From Candidatus Lokiarchaeota archaeon (lineage in GTDB: Archaea; Asgardarchaeota; Thorarchaeia; Thorarchaeales; Thorarchaeaceae), in the NCBI GenBank assembly GCA_014730275.1, contig WJIL01000044.1, forward strand, positions 1 to 34,171: a stretch of 34,171 bases of DNA. Direction: 5' to 3'. Below, in pieces: positions 8,327 to 17,100 of the stretch. Every line of letters begins with the position of its first letter. Within the stretch, counting starts at the first letter, position 1. The notes below the pieces were generated by a model, which worked only from the letters and a program-made list of their open reading frames with translations, did not search any database and was not told the origin of the DNA. Position numbers and translations under genes: made by a program.

Positions 8327-8336
8327 GAATAAAAAG
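8327..8336 (-). promoter_or_regulatory. TATA box of the zinc-ribbon/LURP-like operon
   Basis: On the minus strand this reads CTTTTTATTC. It lies 53-62 bases upstream of the TTG start, giving a leader of about 30 bases that includes the strong ribosome-binding site. Confidence 0.5.
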
Positions 8337-8437
8337 GTAGCCTCAACCCAGACTAGTAAGGTGTTACTGCGATTGGGTCTCAGCTACCAGATTCTTGGTC
8401 ATATCTTTGCTTCTGGGAAGAACCGATTACATATTCC

Positions 8438-10228
8438 TCAGATTATTTCCTCAAAACTCTGCAATAGCCGATCTGCTTGTGATGAGCCGAGTTTCCAGAA
8501 CTTGGGCTTGGTCAAGTCGTATCCGAAATCCGCAATCTGTTCCTTTGGACTTTTGCTCCCGCCAGCTGCCAAGAGTTGCTTGAACCTGCTGTTGAAGTCT
8601 GGCTCCCCTTTCTGATAGTCCCCATAGACAGCAAACACAAGCATTTGCGCGAAACTATATGGATAATTGTAGTAGCGGTAGTTGCTGAAGAAGAAGTGGG
8701 GTATGCGGGCCCATTCATATTCCATGTACTGAGTCCAATCAACAACATCACCGAAAATCCGGTTTTTCGCCTTGTTCCACAATTCACAGGCGAGGTCTGC
8801 GTCGATCACCTCTCCGTTGTTTATTGCATCATAGAGACTCTTCTCGAAGAAGGCTCTGACGCCCACATAGTAAACGGTGTAGTAATACGAATTGAGAACG
8901 TGAGAAAGAATCTCATAACGCTCCTTATCCGCATCAGCCATTGACAGTATTTTCTCGGTCAGAAGCAGTTCCCCGAAGATGCTTCCTGTTTCCGCCATGC
9001 ACATCGACATGCTGTAGTTGACGGGTGTTTGATTCTCGTAGACGAGGTGGCCCTGAGCGGCATGGCCGTTTTCATGTGCTAATGTATAGATGTCATTCAG
9101 TGTCTTGCTGTAATTGAGGAAAACGAAGCTCTTGCTAGCACTGGGCCATGAAGAACAGAAAGCAGTGTTCATCTTACCAACCCTATTCTCCGAGTCAATG
9201 CGCCTATCATCGAACATGCTCTGAACAACTGAACCAAGATCATCATCGAACGAATCGAATGCATCAATAACAATGGATTTAGCTTCTGGCCAATCAAATG
9301 TCCATACTGGATCTGTTACCCATGGAGCAATCACATCATGCCCGGGCAATTTCTTGACATCCATCGCCTTAGCCTTCAATTGCAGGAAATCTTGAAAGCT
9401 CTCAGCTGTCTCCTCAATGGTATTCAGAAGGGTATCAATTGTACTTCTGTCCACATCTTGGTCAAGAAGGCTTTGCGTCATTGGTGATGGCATGCCACGC
9501 CGCTCGGTCATCTTCATGTGATCTGCACAGATGGCACGAAGCGCCATGCCGTGAATCATGTCATCATCCGCATAGCTGTTGTAGAGCTTCTTAGTTGCCA
9601 TTTTGCGAATCTCTCTATCTGGGCTCATTCGCATTGAGCTGAGTTCAGGAAGTGTTACGGTCTTGGTTTCCCCCCCCACTTCTATTTCGAATGTCTTCCC
9701 AGATACCCAGGATTGCTGCAGTTGTTGAAGTGTCTGAATGCCATTGACGTCCTTCATCGATACGAGTTCTTCTTCTGTTTCAGAAAGACGATATGGCGCA
9801 CGACGCTTCAGCTTCTCTAAGTAATGTCGGTAGTTTGCGAGTTCTTTGCTCTCAAGCAATTCGGGCGTCTCATCAAGAACCTTTCCGAGTCTTATTTCGA
9901 ATACCGTCCTAGCTGATTCGATGCGACTCCCCACATTTTGAGAGACATTGTACAACATTCCGGAATCCTTGTCTTTGGTATTGGCTCTGTAGCGCATCGA
10001 GCAGTAGTTCCTAAGGTCGGATGACTCTAGGACCAGTTCCTCAAGATCCCGAATGGCATCAGCAAGTTGCTTGTCTGAATAGTCTCCGAGTTCTCCAGCA
10101 TAACCCTCAACTGCTTCTTCAAATTCTTGTGCTGTTTTGTGTAATAGTTCCTTGACTTCTTGAGGGCTCTTGCCTTTGACCATTGGAGAAAGATCCCACT
10201 CTCTATCATTACTCATAATATTCGCCAT
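8438..10228 (-). CDS. pepF: Oligoendopeptidase F, M3 family metallopeptidase
   Basis: This is a cytosolic zinc peptidase of 596 residues, the normal length for PepF, that cuts short peptides. The catalytic HExxH motif is HENGH (H385-H389), with the third zinc ligand in MAETGS (E413), the spacing expected for M3. The helical N-terminal half carries the PepF_N-type region (residues about 10-190), and the C-terminus keeps the conserved aromatic stretch YRYYNYPYSFAQML found in this family. It probably recycles oligopeptides taken up or released by proteolysis. It may act on cargo of peptide-binding proteins such as the one at 27-29 kb, although the two genes are not linked. A TATA box 25 bases before the ATG suggests a leaderless mRNA. 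Confidence 0.95.
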   Translation of the reverse strand: MANIMSNDREWDLSPMVKGKSPQEVKELLHKTAQEFEEAVEGYAGELGDYSDKQLADAIRDLEELVLESSDLRNYCSMRYRANTKDKDSGMLYNVSQNVGSRIESARTVFEIRLGKVLDETPELLESKELANYRHYLEKLKRRAPYRLSETEEELVSMKDVNGIQTLQQLQQSWVSGKTFEIEVGGETKTVTLPELSSMRMSPDREIRKMATKKLYNSYADDDMIHGMALRAICADHMKMTERRGMPSPMTQSLLDQDVDRSTIDTLLNTIEETAESFQDFLQLKAKAMDVKKLPGHDVIAPWVTDPVWTFDWPEAKSIVIDAFDSFDDDLGSVVQSMFDDRRIDSENRVGKMNTAFCSSWPSASKSFVFLNYSKTLNDIYTLAHENGHAAQGHLVYENQTPVNYSMSMCMAETGSIFGELLLTEKILSMADADKERYEILSHVLNSYYYTVYYVGVRAFFEKSLYDAINNGEVIDADLACELWNKAKNRIFGDVVDWTQYMEYEWARIPHFFFSNYRYYNYPYSFAQMLVFAVYGDYQKGEPDFNSRFKQLLAAGGSKSPKEQIADFGYDLTKPKFWKLGSSQADRLLQSFEEII

Positions 10229-10248
10229 CGAAATGCACTTCTTCTCAA

Positions 10249-10256
10249 CATAAAAG
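10249..10256 (-). promoter_or_regulatory. TATA box of pepF, leaderless arrangement
   Basis: CTTTTATG on the minus strand is centred about 25 bases upstream of the pepF ATG (10228). That distance equals the usual TATA-to-start spacing in archaea, so transcription should begin at or next to the start codon, and no ribosome-binding site is seen. Confidence 0.55.
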
Positions 10257-10304
10257 GGATTCCAATAGAGAAACTAGAATTCTCGGACTCGTCGTCTTAC
10301 AGAA

Positions 10305-10318
10305 GAAAAAGTTATAGG
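10305..10318 (+). promoter_or_regulatory. TATA-type promoter of the anchored extracytoplasmic protein
   Basis: AAAAAGTTATAGG lies about 35-45 bases before the ATG at 10351, in the short divergent gap shared with pepF. The predicted start of transcription is near 10338, just before the GAGG ribosome-binding site. Confidence 0.45.
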
Positions 10319-10350
10319 CATTGCTTAGATGGTTAATATGAGGCATGTAA

Positions 10351-11202
10351 ATGCATAGGAAAGTCGGAGCTGTACTGATTATCTTCTTAGTGGCCATATC
10401 CTCGGTAGCCGCTGTTGTCTACTACTATGATGCTAGAGCCAAGGCTAGAGCAAATCCATATCCGGGAAGCGAGGCTGTCCATCATTCTCTGAAAGATTTA
10501 TGGTATCCTCCGGAGGAAGGTTACAATGTTTTCCCCCTTATGATAGCAGCCATATGCAGTGGCGGATATCAGTTTCCTATACTCCAGCTACCAGTACGTA
10601 TGGATATCATTGTCTACCTGCTTGATGCTACTGATAATTCAACAGACTTAACCTGGATTAAACCGCTGCGGGGTAGGCTGATAGAGTCAGGGAGCATCAA
10701 TGTAAGTTATGAACCCGCTTTATACGGGCAATATGGAGAGGGAGAGAAGACCTATCACCAGAGAGAATACTCAGAGCTGTGGGGAAGTTTGCACACTGAA
10801 GGTGTCGATGACTCTTCGATAGAGAATGAAAGTGAGAAAATTGGTGCTTACACAAAAATATGCACGCTCCGATTCGATTTGAGTGCAACAGTATCTAAGC
10901 CCTTTACCCGCTGCACATATGTCCTTGATTTGAAAATCCCTTATACAAATGCTTCTCTTATTCATGGACACGAAATCAACATCATGATTCAATATACTAC
11001 TTGGTGGCAGAGTTTCTACTTGGGCGTATTGCCAACTGGGAACCCACACCTCGCTGAACATGATCCAAAAGCCAATTTCACCTTGGGCAACGGAGAAACA
11101 TATGGTATATGGGACTCTGGCACCATTTTCGTGCTAAATGGGACCTCAAGCTGGGAGTGGGTCCCAGAGGAAGCACCTTTTCCTCCTCGTGAGAACACAT
11201 GA
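10351..11202 (+). CDS. N-terminally anchored extracytoplasmic protein, unknown function
   Basis: The ATG at 10351 follows GAGG (10340-10343) at 7-base spacing. The 283-residue product starts with a basic patch and a long hydrophobic stretch (residues 6-26, VGAVLIIFLVAISSVAAVV) that is either a signal peptide or, since no clear cleavage site follows, an anchor. The remaining 255 residues are polar and aromatic, with several N-x-S/T sequons (for example NVSYE, NASLI, NGTSS) and predicted beta-strands. A central segment, SATVSKPFTRCTYVLDLKIPY, looks like a strand pair. I recognise no domain. It is divergent from pepF and about 420 bases upstream of a histidine kinase on the same strand. A sensory role with that kinase is possible but unsupported. 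Confidence 0.7.
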   Translation: MHRKVGAVLIIFLVAISSVAAVVYYYDARAKARANPYPGSEAVHHSLKDLWYPPEEGYNVFPLMIAAICSGGYQFPILQLPVRMDIIVYLLDATDNSTDLTWIKPLRGRLIESGSINVSYEPALYGQYGEGEKTYHQREYSELWGSLHTEGVDDSSIENESEKIGAYTKICTLRFDLSATVSKPFTRCTYVLDLKIPYTNASLIHGHEINIMIQYTTWWQSFYLGVLPTGNPHLAEHDPKANFTLGNGETYGIWDSGTIFVLNGTSSWEWVPEEAPFPPRENT

Positions 11203-11626
11203 CCGTAGCCTAGCCAAAAACCTCATCTACAAAGAGGGAAGGAATCACCAAATACTTGTATATTGTGATTATAGTCACGGCAATCTCCCTGAAGAAACCG
11301 GAGTGGGTGGAAACTGCGCTAACTCGTATGAGACTTATTCTTGGATACTGATACGGAATAAGAGGAACTAAAATTCCATATCCGAATCGTATGCGTTACC
11401 GCTTCATCATCCTCACTGGATTTCATGTCGAACTGAAGGATATGCATGGTACATTGATATCAACGTCCTCTTTGAAATAACTAAAATATACGGCATTCCA
11501 TGCCTAAATGAATCATATGAGTAGCTGATTAGTACTAGATACCGATTGGTGCTCATCTATTTAACCGTGGTCGAAACACACAAGATTCCTACAATAATGA
11601 ACTAGAGATTATGAAGGTGGCTTCAA
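11203..11626. other. Intergenic region (424 bases), no convincing gene
   Basis: This is the longest gap in the window. It holds TATA-like stretches (around 11481-11490, CTAAAATATA, and around 11557-11566, TATTTAACC) that could serve the kinase gene at 11627. A frame running into it from inside the preceding gene has no ribosome-binding site. A short hydrophobic frame around 11250-11360 has no start codon after its upstream stop. I see no tRNA-like or hairpin terminator structure. Confidence 0.45.
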
Positions 11627-12835
11627 TTGACTGAGAATCCTGGAAATGATTCAATAACCGAAGAACCATTTGAAAACAATCTTTCACGTTGCAAGAGAGA
11701 AAAAGAAGTACTCTTGGAAGCCGCCGGTGTAATTCTAAAACACACGTCATTTGAAGAGTCTGCCAAGGAAATTTTTGAATTCTGTAAAGGCATCACAGGG
11801 GCACAGTCAGGCTATGTGGCTCTTCTTTCGGATGATGGGAGTGAAAACGAGGTTCTATTCCTCGATTCTGGTGGTCGTCCTTGTACAGTTGATCCGAATC
11901 TGCCAATGCCAATTAGGGGCTTGCGCGAAATTGCTTACAGAGAAAACAGAACGGTCTACGAGAATGATTTTGAGGAAAGCGAATGGCAAAACTTCATGCC
12001 CAAAGGACATGTAACACTGAGAAATGTTCTATTTGGTCCGCTTGTTTTGAATGGGCAATCAGTAGGTCTAATAGGATTGGCAAACAAACCCTCTGATTTC
12101 ACTAATCGTGATGCCTCGATTGTTGGTGCGCTAGGGGAACTGGCAGCCATAGCGTTAGAAAAAAGTCATAGGACCGAGGAACTTCGAAGAACCAAAACCG
12201 AGCTCGAATTATACACGTCCTTCTTGCGACATGATTTGCGCAATGACCTTCAGCTCGTACTGGCGAATCTGGAAGAATCTCAACTACATACAATGAAAAC
12301 AGAGAATCAAGCCTTGAAGGATTCAATTACGCGGTCAATCAATGCTGCCGACCGCATGATACGCGTATTGAAGGCCATGAAATCACAGAAGTTCGATTGG
12401 GAAGGGAATCTTGTGACTGGAGTTGAGCTTATAGCAAAACAGGCTGAGGATTCCTATCAAAATCTAACGGTAAGCGTGGATTGCGCTGAATCTGTTAAGA
12501 AAGAAAAGGCTCTGGGAGGGAGTCTAATGACCCTAGTTTTGGACAACATCTTCAGAAACGCCGCCCAACATGCAGGTCCTGAACCACATGTAGATGTTAG
12601 GATTACCCGCTCTGGTGATTCAATTAGGATTGATTGCGTAGATGATGGATCTGGCATACCACCGGACAAACAAGCAAGTCTCTTTGAAAGGGGAAATGGA
12701 GAAAGCCTAGGCGGCTTGGGACTCTACTTATCAAAGAAGCTTGTGGAGGCGTATGATGGATCTCTGACACTGGTTCAGAACCAGTATCCAGATTGGGGAG
12801 CCGCATTTCGGATAGAATTACCTATCAGAAAATAA
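11627..12835 (+). CDS. Soluble GAF-domain sensor histidine kinase
   Basis: The 402-residue product has no membrane segment. A GAF-type sensor domain spans about 41-178 (from SFEESAKEIFEFC to IVGALGELAAIALEKS), with the usual FGPLVLNGQSVGLIGLANK strand pair. A coiled helix follows with H-box LRHDLRND (H202), then the ATPase domain with N-box LDNIFRNAAQHAG (N311), G1 DDGSGIP, an F-box-like LFERG and G2 GGLGLYLSKKL. All catalytic elements look intact, so autophosphorylation is expected. It presumably senses a small cytosolic ligand or redox state. The TTG start is chosen because AAGGTGG (11614-11620) lies 6 bases upstream and the nearby ATG is out of frame and stops at once. No response regulator is adjacent. 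Confidence 0.9.
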   Translation: MTENPGNDSITEEPFENNLSRCKREKEVLLEAAGVILKHTSFEESAKEIFEFCKGITGAQSGYVALLSDDGSENEVLFLDSGGRPCTVDPNLPMPIRGLREIAYRENRTVYENDFEESEWQNFMPKGHVTLRNVLFGPLVLNGQSVGLIGLANKPSDFTNRDASIVGALGELAAIALEKSHRTEELRRTKTELELYTSFLRHDLRNDLQLVLANLEESQLHTMKTENQALKDSITRSINAADRMIRVLKAMKSQKFDWEGNLVTGVELIAKQAEDSYQNLTVSVDCAESVKKEKALGGSLMTLVLDNIFRNAAQHAGPEPHVDVRITRSGDSIRIDCVDDGSGIPPDKQASLFERGNGESLGGLGLYLSKKLVEAYDGSLTLVQNQYPDWGAAFRIELPIRK

Positions 12836-12937
12836 CGATGTTTGGCTCTGTGTTTTGGTCTTCGTAGTCTGCCCGTTGGATGATTGCATTGTTCTTGATT
12901 GAGGCGATGATGGCTTGCTTGAGAATCCTGTTTTAAA

Positions 12938-14086
12938 TCAGTAGATAATCAAAGGAACCAACATCTCTTCCTCTGAAATTCCACCGTGCTGTCCTACCAG
13001 TTCCGGATACTCTTCACCGGGAATATCATTGAGTAAAGCGTAGCCTTCTTTCATCATCGCCACAAAATCGCCTACTCGCCCATCAAATTCCTCGCTGGGG
13101 ATTCCTGTTCCAAACCACCCTCGACGCACCAGTTCGGAGCTTTTGGATAATGTGCAGGCATGGCCAAGGTTGTTTCTGATGTATGATTGAAATTCATCAG
13201 ATTTGTTTGCTCGAACGTAAAAGTAGCAGGAGCGCGTATCGCCACAGACTGGCGTTATGAGCATCTTTTTGAGTTCAGGGTGCTTTCCAAGCAAGATTGT
13301 ATTTTCTTGCTCTATGTCAACAAGACCATGGTCTGCAGTGACGATTATTCTTACATTATTCGGAACCTCTCGGGCCAGCTTCTTCAGATTCTTGTCCACT
13401 CTGTTCAATTCCTTCAAAACAGCTTTGCTTTCGATGCCTTTGTCGTGTGCTATAGCGTCCAGCTCAGGATAGTATGCAAAGATGAACTGTTTTTGTTGGG
13501 ATTGACATGCCAAATCTCTTACATTGCCAAAAAGTTCTCTTAATGTTCTGTATCCAAATCTTGTACACTCCTCTGTTGCAAATTTAGAATATGGGGAGTT
13601 GATTATCCTGCTTGGCCCCAAAAAGACCATTCTATTCTGTGTTTTCTTGAGCCAAGGTTGAGCTCCAACAAAACGTGCAAGATGAGCCTCAATGGGCTTA
13701 TTGCCAATCATAGTTGTAAAGGGTAGGAACCGTGATACGATACCTAATTCTCGAAGATATACAAACCAACCCGTCACAGCATGCTCAATAGGGGGTGCAG
13801 CTGTGTAGAAGGTCGTCATTGCTGAACCTGTACTCGGAGGAAATACACTGCTGATAGAGGAAACGAGGTTATCACGAAGCCAGAGTCCTGAACCATGGCG
13901 CACGAGATAATTGTAACCAAGTCCATCCAATACTATGAATAGGATAGTTGCTGATTCATCAATTTCCTTGAGCTTCTGCTGCTCAAGCTTCCTCTCTTTA
14001 CATTCGACACCCATTTTTTTAGCTAGCGTGCTTGTCAGATTTAGGATACCATTCTCATAGTCGGGTTGGATATCCGATAGGGCCAT
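12938..14086 (-). CDS. Alkaline-phosphatase-superfamily phosphodiesterase/pyrophosphatase
   Basis: This 382-residue hydrolase matches the type I phosphodiesterase/nucleotide pyrophosphatase branch (PF01663). The two-metal site can be read in full: D54 in VLDGLG, nucleophile T86 in FPPSTG, D210 and H214 in YYPELDAIAHDKG, D252 and H253 in TADHG, and H367 in QHGGIS. The family hydrolyses phosphodiester or phosphonate bonds, often of nucleotides or phospholipids; the substrate cannot be read from the sequence. There is no signal peptide or membrane helix, so it should act in the cytoplasm. It lies downstream of the giant surface protein but behind that gene's terminator, so it is probably transcribed separately. 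The closest archaeal relatives of this kind are also annotated only as nucleotide pyrophosphatase-like. Confidence 0.85.
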   Translation of the reverse strand: MALSDIQPDYENGILNLTSTLAKKMGVECKERKLEQQKLKEIDESATILFIVLDGLGYNYLVRHGSGLWLRDNLVSSISSVFPPSTGSAMTTFYTAAPPIEHAVTGWFVYLRELGIVSRFLPFTTMIGNKPIEAHLARFVGAQPWLKKTQNRMVFLGPSRIINSPYSKFATEECTRFGYRTLRELFGNVRDLACQSQQKQFIFAYYPELDAIAHDKGIESKAVLKELNRVDKNLKKLAREVPNNVRIIVTADHGLVDIEQENTILLGKHPELKKMLITPVCGDTRSCYFYVRANKSDEFQSYIRNNLGHACTLSKSSELVRRGWFGTGIPSEEFDGRVGDFVAMMKEGYALLNDIPGEEYPELVGQHGGISEEEMLVPLIIY

Positions 14087-14143
14087 ATGATTCTTGATTA
14101 CACGAGATGTTTAACGCTTTCCCATTGTAATGAGAGCTGACGC

Positions 14144-14182
14144 AAAAAGACTGATGCCGCCAGATAGTGGCGCCAGTCAGTC
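14144..14182 (-). terminator. Hairpin plus T5 terminator after the giant surface-protein gene
   Basis: On the minus strand an outer 6-bp stem (GACTGA at 14149-14154 with TCAGTC at 14177-14182) and an inner CGCCA/TGGCG stem form a GC-rich hairpin. TTTTT (14148-14144) follows directly. It starts 15 bases after the stop codon at 14197. Confidence 0.7.
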
Positions 14183-14196
14183 TCTAATTACGGTTA

Positions 14197-17100
14197 CTAG
14201 TTGTTTTTCTTCATTTTGATGAAGATTATGACGATTACAATGGCAACAGCAGCTCCACCAACAACTAGACCAATCATCAGGATGTTACCATCGCCTGGCG
14301 GTGGCCCTGTGGTTGTCGTAGTTCCTGTGGTTGTATCTGTGGTCGTTGTTGTGGTGGTAGTGGTGGTTGTCGTTGTGGTTGCTTCTGTGACTTCGACTGA
14401 CACGGTATCGGAAACAGAATGCCCCGCTTGGTCGTACACCGTGATTTGTATCGAGTGGTCGCCTACACTCAGACCGTCAACATTGATTTCGATATCCCCG
14501 CCGTTCCACTCAGCATTAACTTGGGGCATTCCATCGATTGTAACGTTGTAGTGGCTTGGGGTGAGATCGCTGGCCTCCCACGTAATTGTGTTGCCTGTGC
14601 TTCCTTCCTCATACGAGATGTCTTCTGGAGAAGATAGCTCAGGGCTAGTAGTATCATAGTATACTGTGAGATTAACTTCAGCAAGATTGCCCAAATCGTC
14701 CATTGATCTCAAAGAGAGCTCGTAACTACCATCACTTCCAAAGCTGGGAGAGAAGGAAAGCGAGGTTGGCCCAATTGTTTCATTCTCTAACAGGGAGCCA
14801 TCCACAAAGGCTGCTGTCCAGACTACGGAGGATAATGCATCCGAAGCGTCCACAGACCACCATGGATTAGGATCCGTTGTGACGGTTCCATTTGCTATCG
14901 ATGGTTCAAGCTCTGGGCCAGTGTTGTCTATGGTTATCTGGATTTGCTCATCATACTCGTCAACAGAGTTCACAGTAGCGGTAACTAGCAGAATGTAAAC
15001 CCCATCCGTATGTTGAGTAGTATCAAGGTTGAATTCAATTTCTCCATCAGTACCCGTTTGTACTTCGGTGCCGTTGAGGGTTATACTGGTACTAGTTGTA
15101 ATCGATCCATCATAGTAGAAACCTGCATAGACATCGATATACACCGATACGTTAACCATGCCGTTCACAAAAACACTGTCGCTTGGTGCGTGAATGGTCA
15201 CATATGCAGTGTACTCGACAGGATTGGCCATGAGAGGCAGGTAGTCATAAAGATTTGACATGTGACCTGGGAGCCTGAATGGGTCATCTCCAATCCCATC
15301 ATGGTCCGCGTCAGTGCCATCATGGTTGTACCAATAGTTGCCATAGTCTGATGCGTTGAAGTGCAGATCAGTCACTCTGAATGAATCATCAAAGTAGTAA
15401 GATGTCTTGAAGGCATTGAGAGTGAAGGTAAAGTTCTCAGAGCCGGAAATGAAGTTGATGACTGTATCATCAAAGGTGTTACCAATGAAGTAGTAGTCAT
15501 CCCCAGAGAGTTCCAAATCAGTATTCACCGTTGAGTTTGCCAAGGTGACATTGTCAGAATGCCGGATGAAGAGATTATCTAAATAATGGAATTCTCCAGA
15601 CACAATCGTCACATTGCTGGACTCAATAACTGCAAAGGAATAGGTCTCGAAACCTGAGGTTGTTACATCTGACACGTTGTAGAACGAGTAGATTGGTAAT
15701 CCTTCAAGCATGTTACTAGTATCAATGTCAATATGGATATCTGTGCCATGGACATCGTAGTAGTCGATTCCTGTAGTTCCAATGCTAGACATTATACAAT
15801 CTCTCATGGTCATATACGGTTCAAGGAGATACAGACCAACATCACAATTGGTCAAGACGGTCTCGTTCAGATACAAACCGCCGCCAGTTCCAGAGGTGTC
15901 AATCGAACCAATATAGATTCCTCGATCACATCCATCAAGGGTCACATCAATCATTGTGAGATTGTTGTAATTCAACAGACGTAGACCCGTACCAGATACT
16001 GTGGCAACATCCACATTGCGAACAGTCACATTGTGAGTGTCATCCAGAGTGACAGCATAACTGCAGGAAACTATGGTCTCGTTCTCAATGACAAAATTAT
16101 GACTATGAGAGATATGGATTGGATAGGCGGTATCCGAGTAGGTGTTACCTGCAATAATGCAGTCGGTGAAGGTGTTGTGTGTAGTAATACCGTACTCACA
16201 GTCTTCGATAATCAGGTCCATGAAGTACGAATCGGTCAGAGTTTGGATATCTACTGCTTCACCGCAGTATTGGAAAGTGTTCCCAATTACATAGGCGGTA
16301 GAATCAAGGTATCCGTAGAAGCCAGTTTCACATCCATAGAGTAAGGAGTTAGTGACATTGACATCTATCGGTCCGAAAAGCCTGATACCTGTTGAGAAGT
16401 TGTAGAACTCACAAGTATCTATGATTCCATAGGAGTAATCGTCGATGAGAACTCCTTGAGTACCGTTGAATCCGTACAGATTATGCAATTCGAAATGATC
16501 AGTATAGCTGTCCAGTTCAAAGCATGTACCACTACCAAACATCTCAATGTGTGTGTTGATGATTGTAGCATTATCTACGTAATAGGTGCTGATGCCACGT
16601 GTACCAATGAAGTACCCGTCAACATTATCAACAAGAATAGTGACAGCGGTATTTCCATCCAGACAGTAGTTTGTATCATTGAATACGGAATTCCTTACTG
16701 TAAGGACACCACCCGTATGATCGTAGTATACTCCAATCTCACAGGAGTAGACAAAGATGTCTTCAATAGTTACATCAGTTCCTTCCGTGCGAATAGCCAT
16801 GTCATCAACAGAATAGAAGAACCAGTCCCGAATCGTCATGTTGCTAAAGGCATCTATGAAGATCCCGTGATGTGCAGCACCATTAACAGTGCAGTTAGCA
16901 AACTCGTAATCACCAGTTCCTCCACCAAGGAGTGCGACACCATCATAGACGTCAACCCACGTTACATTGGTCAATGTCAAGTCCAGTGTTCGTGTCAACA
17001 ACCAGTGCTGATTGATCAGATATGTGTCAACAACATAGACTTCAGAACCGATATTCGCAGTAATCTTGTAGCGATAGCTGGAATTGGTTGCTCTTAGAGT

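Noticed and set aside
8274-8615. 113-residue plus-strand frame across the start of the zinc-ribbon gene and the end of pepF
   Set aside because: It overlaps well-supported minus-strand genes and a promoter, and has no recognisable features.
11138-11371. 77-residue plus-strand frame running out of the end of the anchored-protein gene
   Set aside because: It starts inside the preceding gene, has no ribosome-binding site, and its composition is unlike a folded protein.
14302-14395. Tandem-repeat locus or CRISPR-like array
   Set aside because: It is a low-complexity threonine-codon tract inside a coding region, with no spacers.
16456-17097. 213-residue plus-strand frame opposite the giant surface protein
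   Set aside because: It lies antisense inside a long, clearly coding beta-helix gene; its Ile/Val/Cys/Ser-rich composition mirrors the repeated codons of the sense strand.
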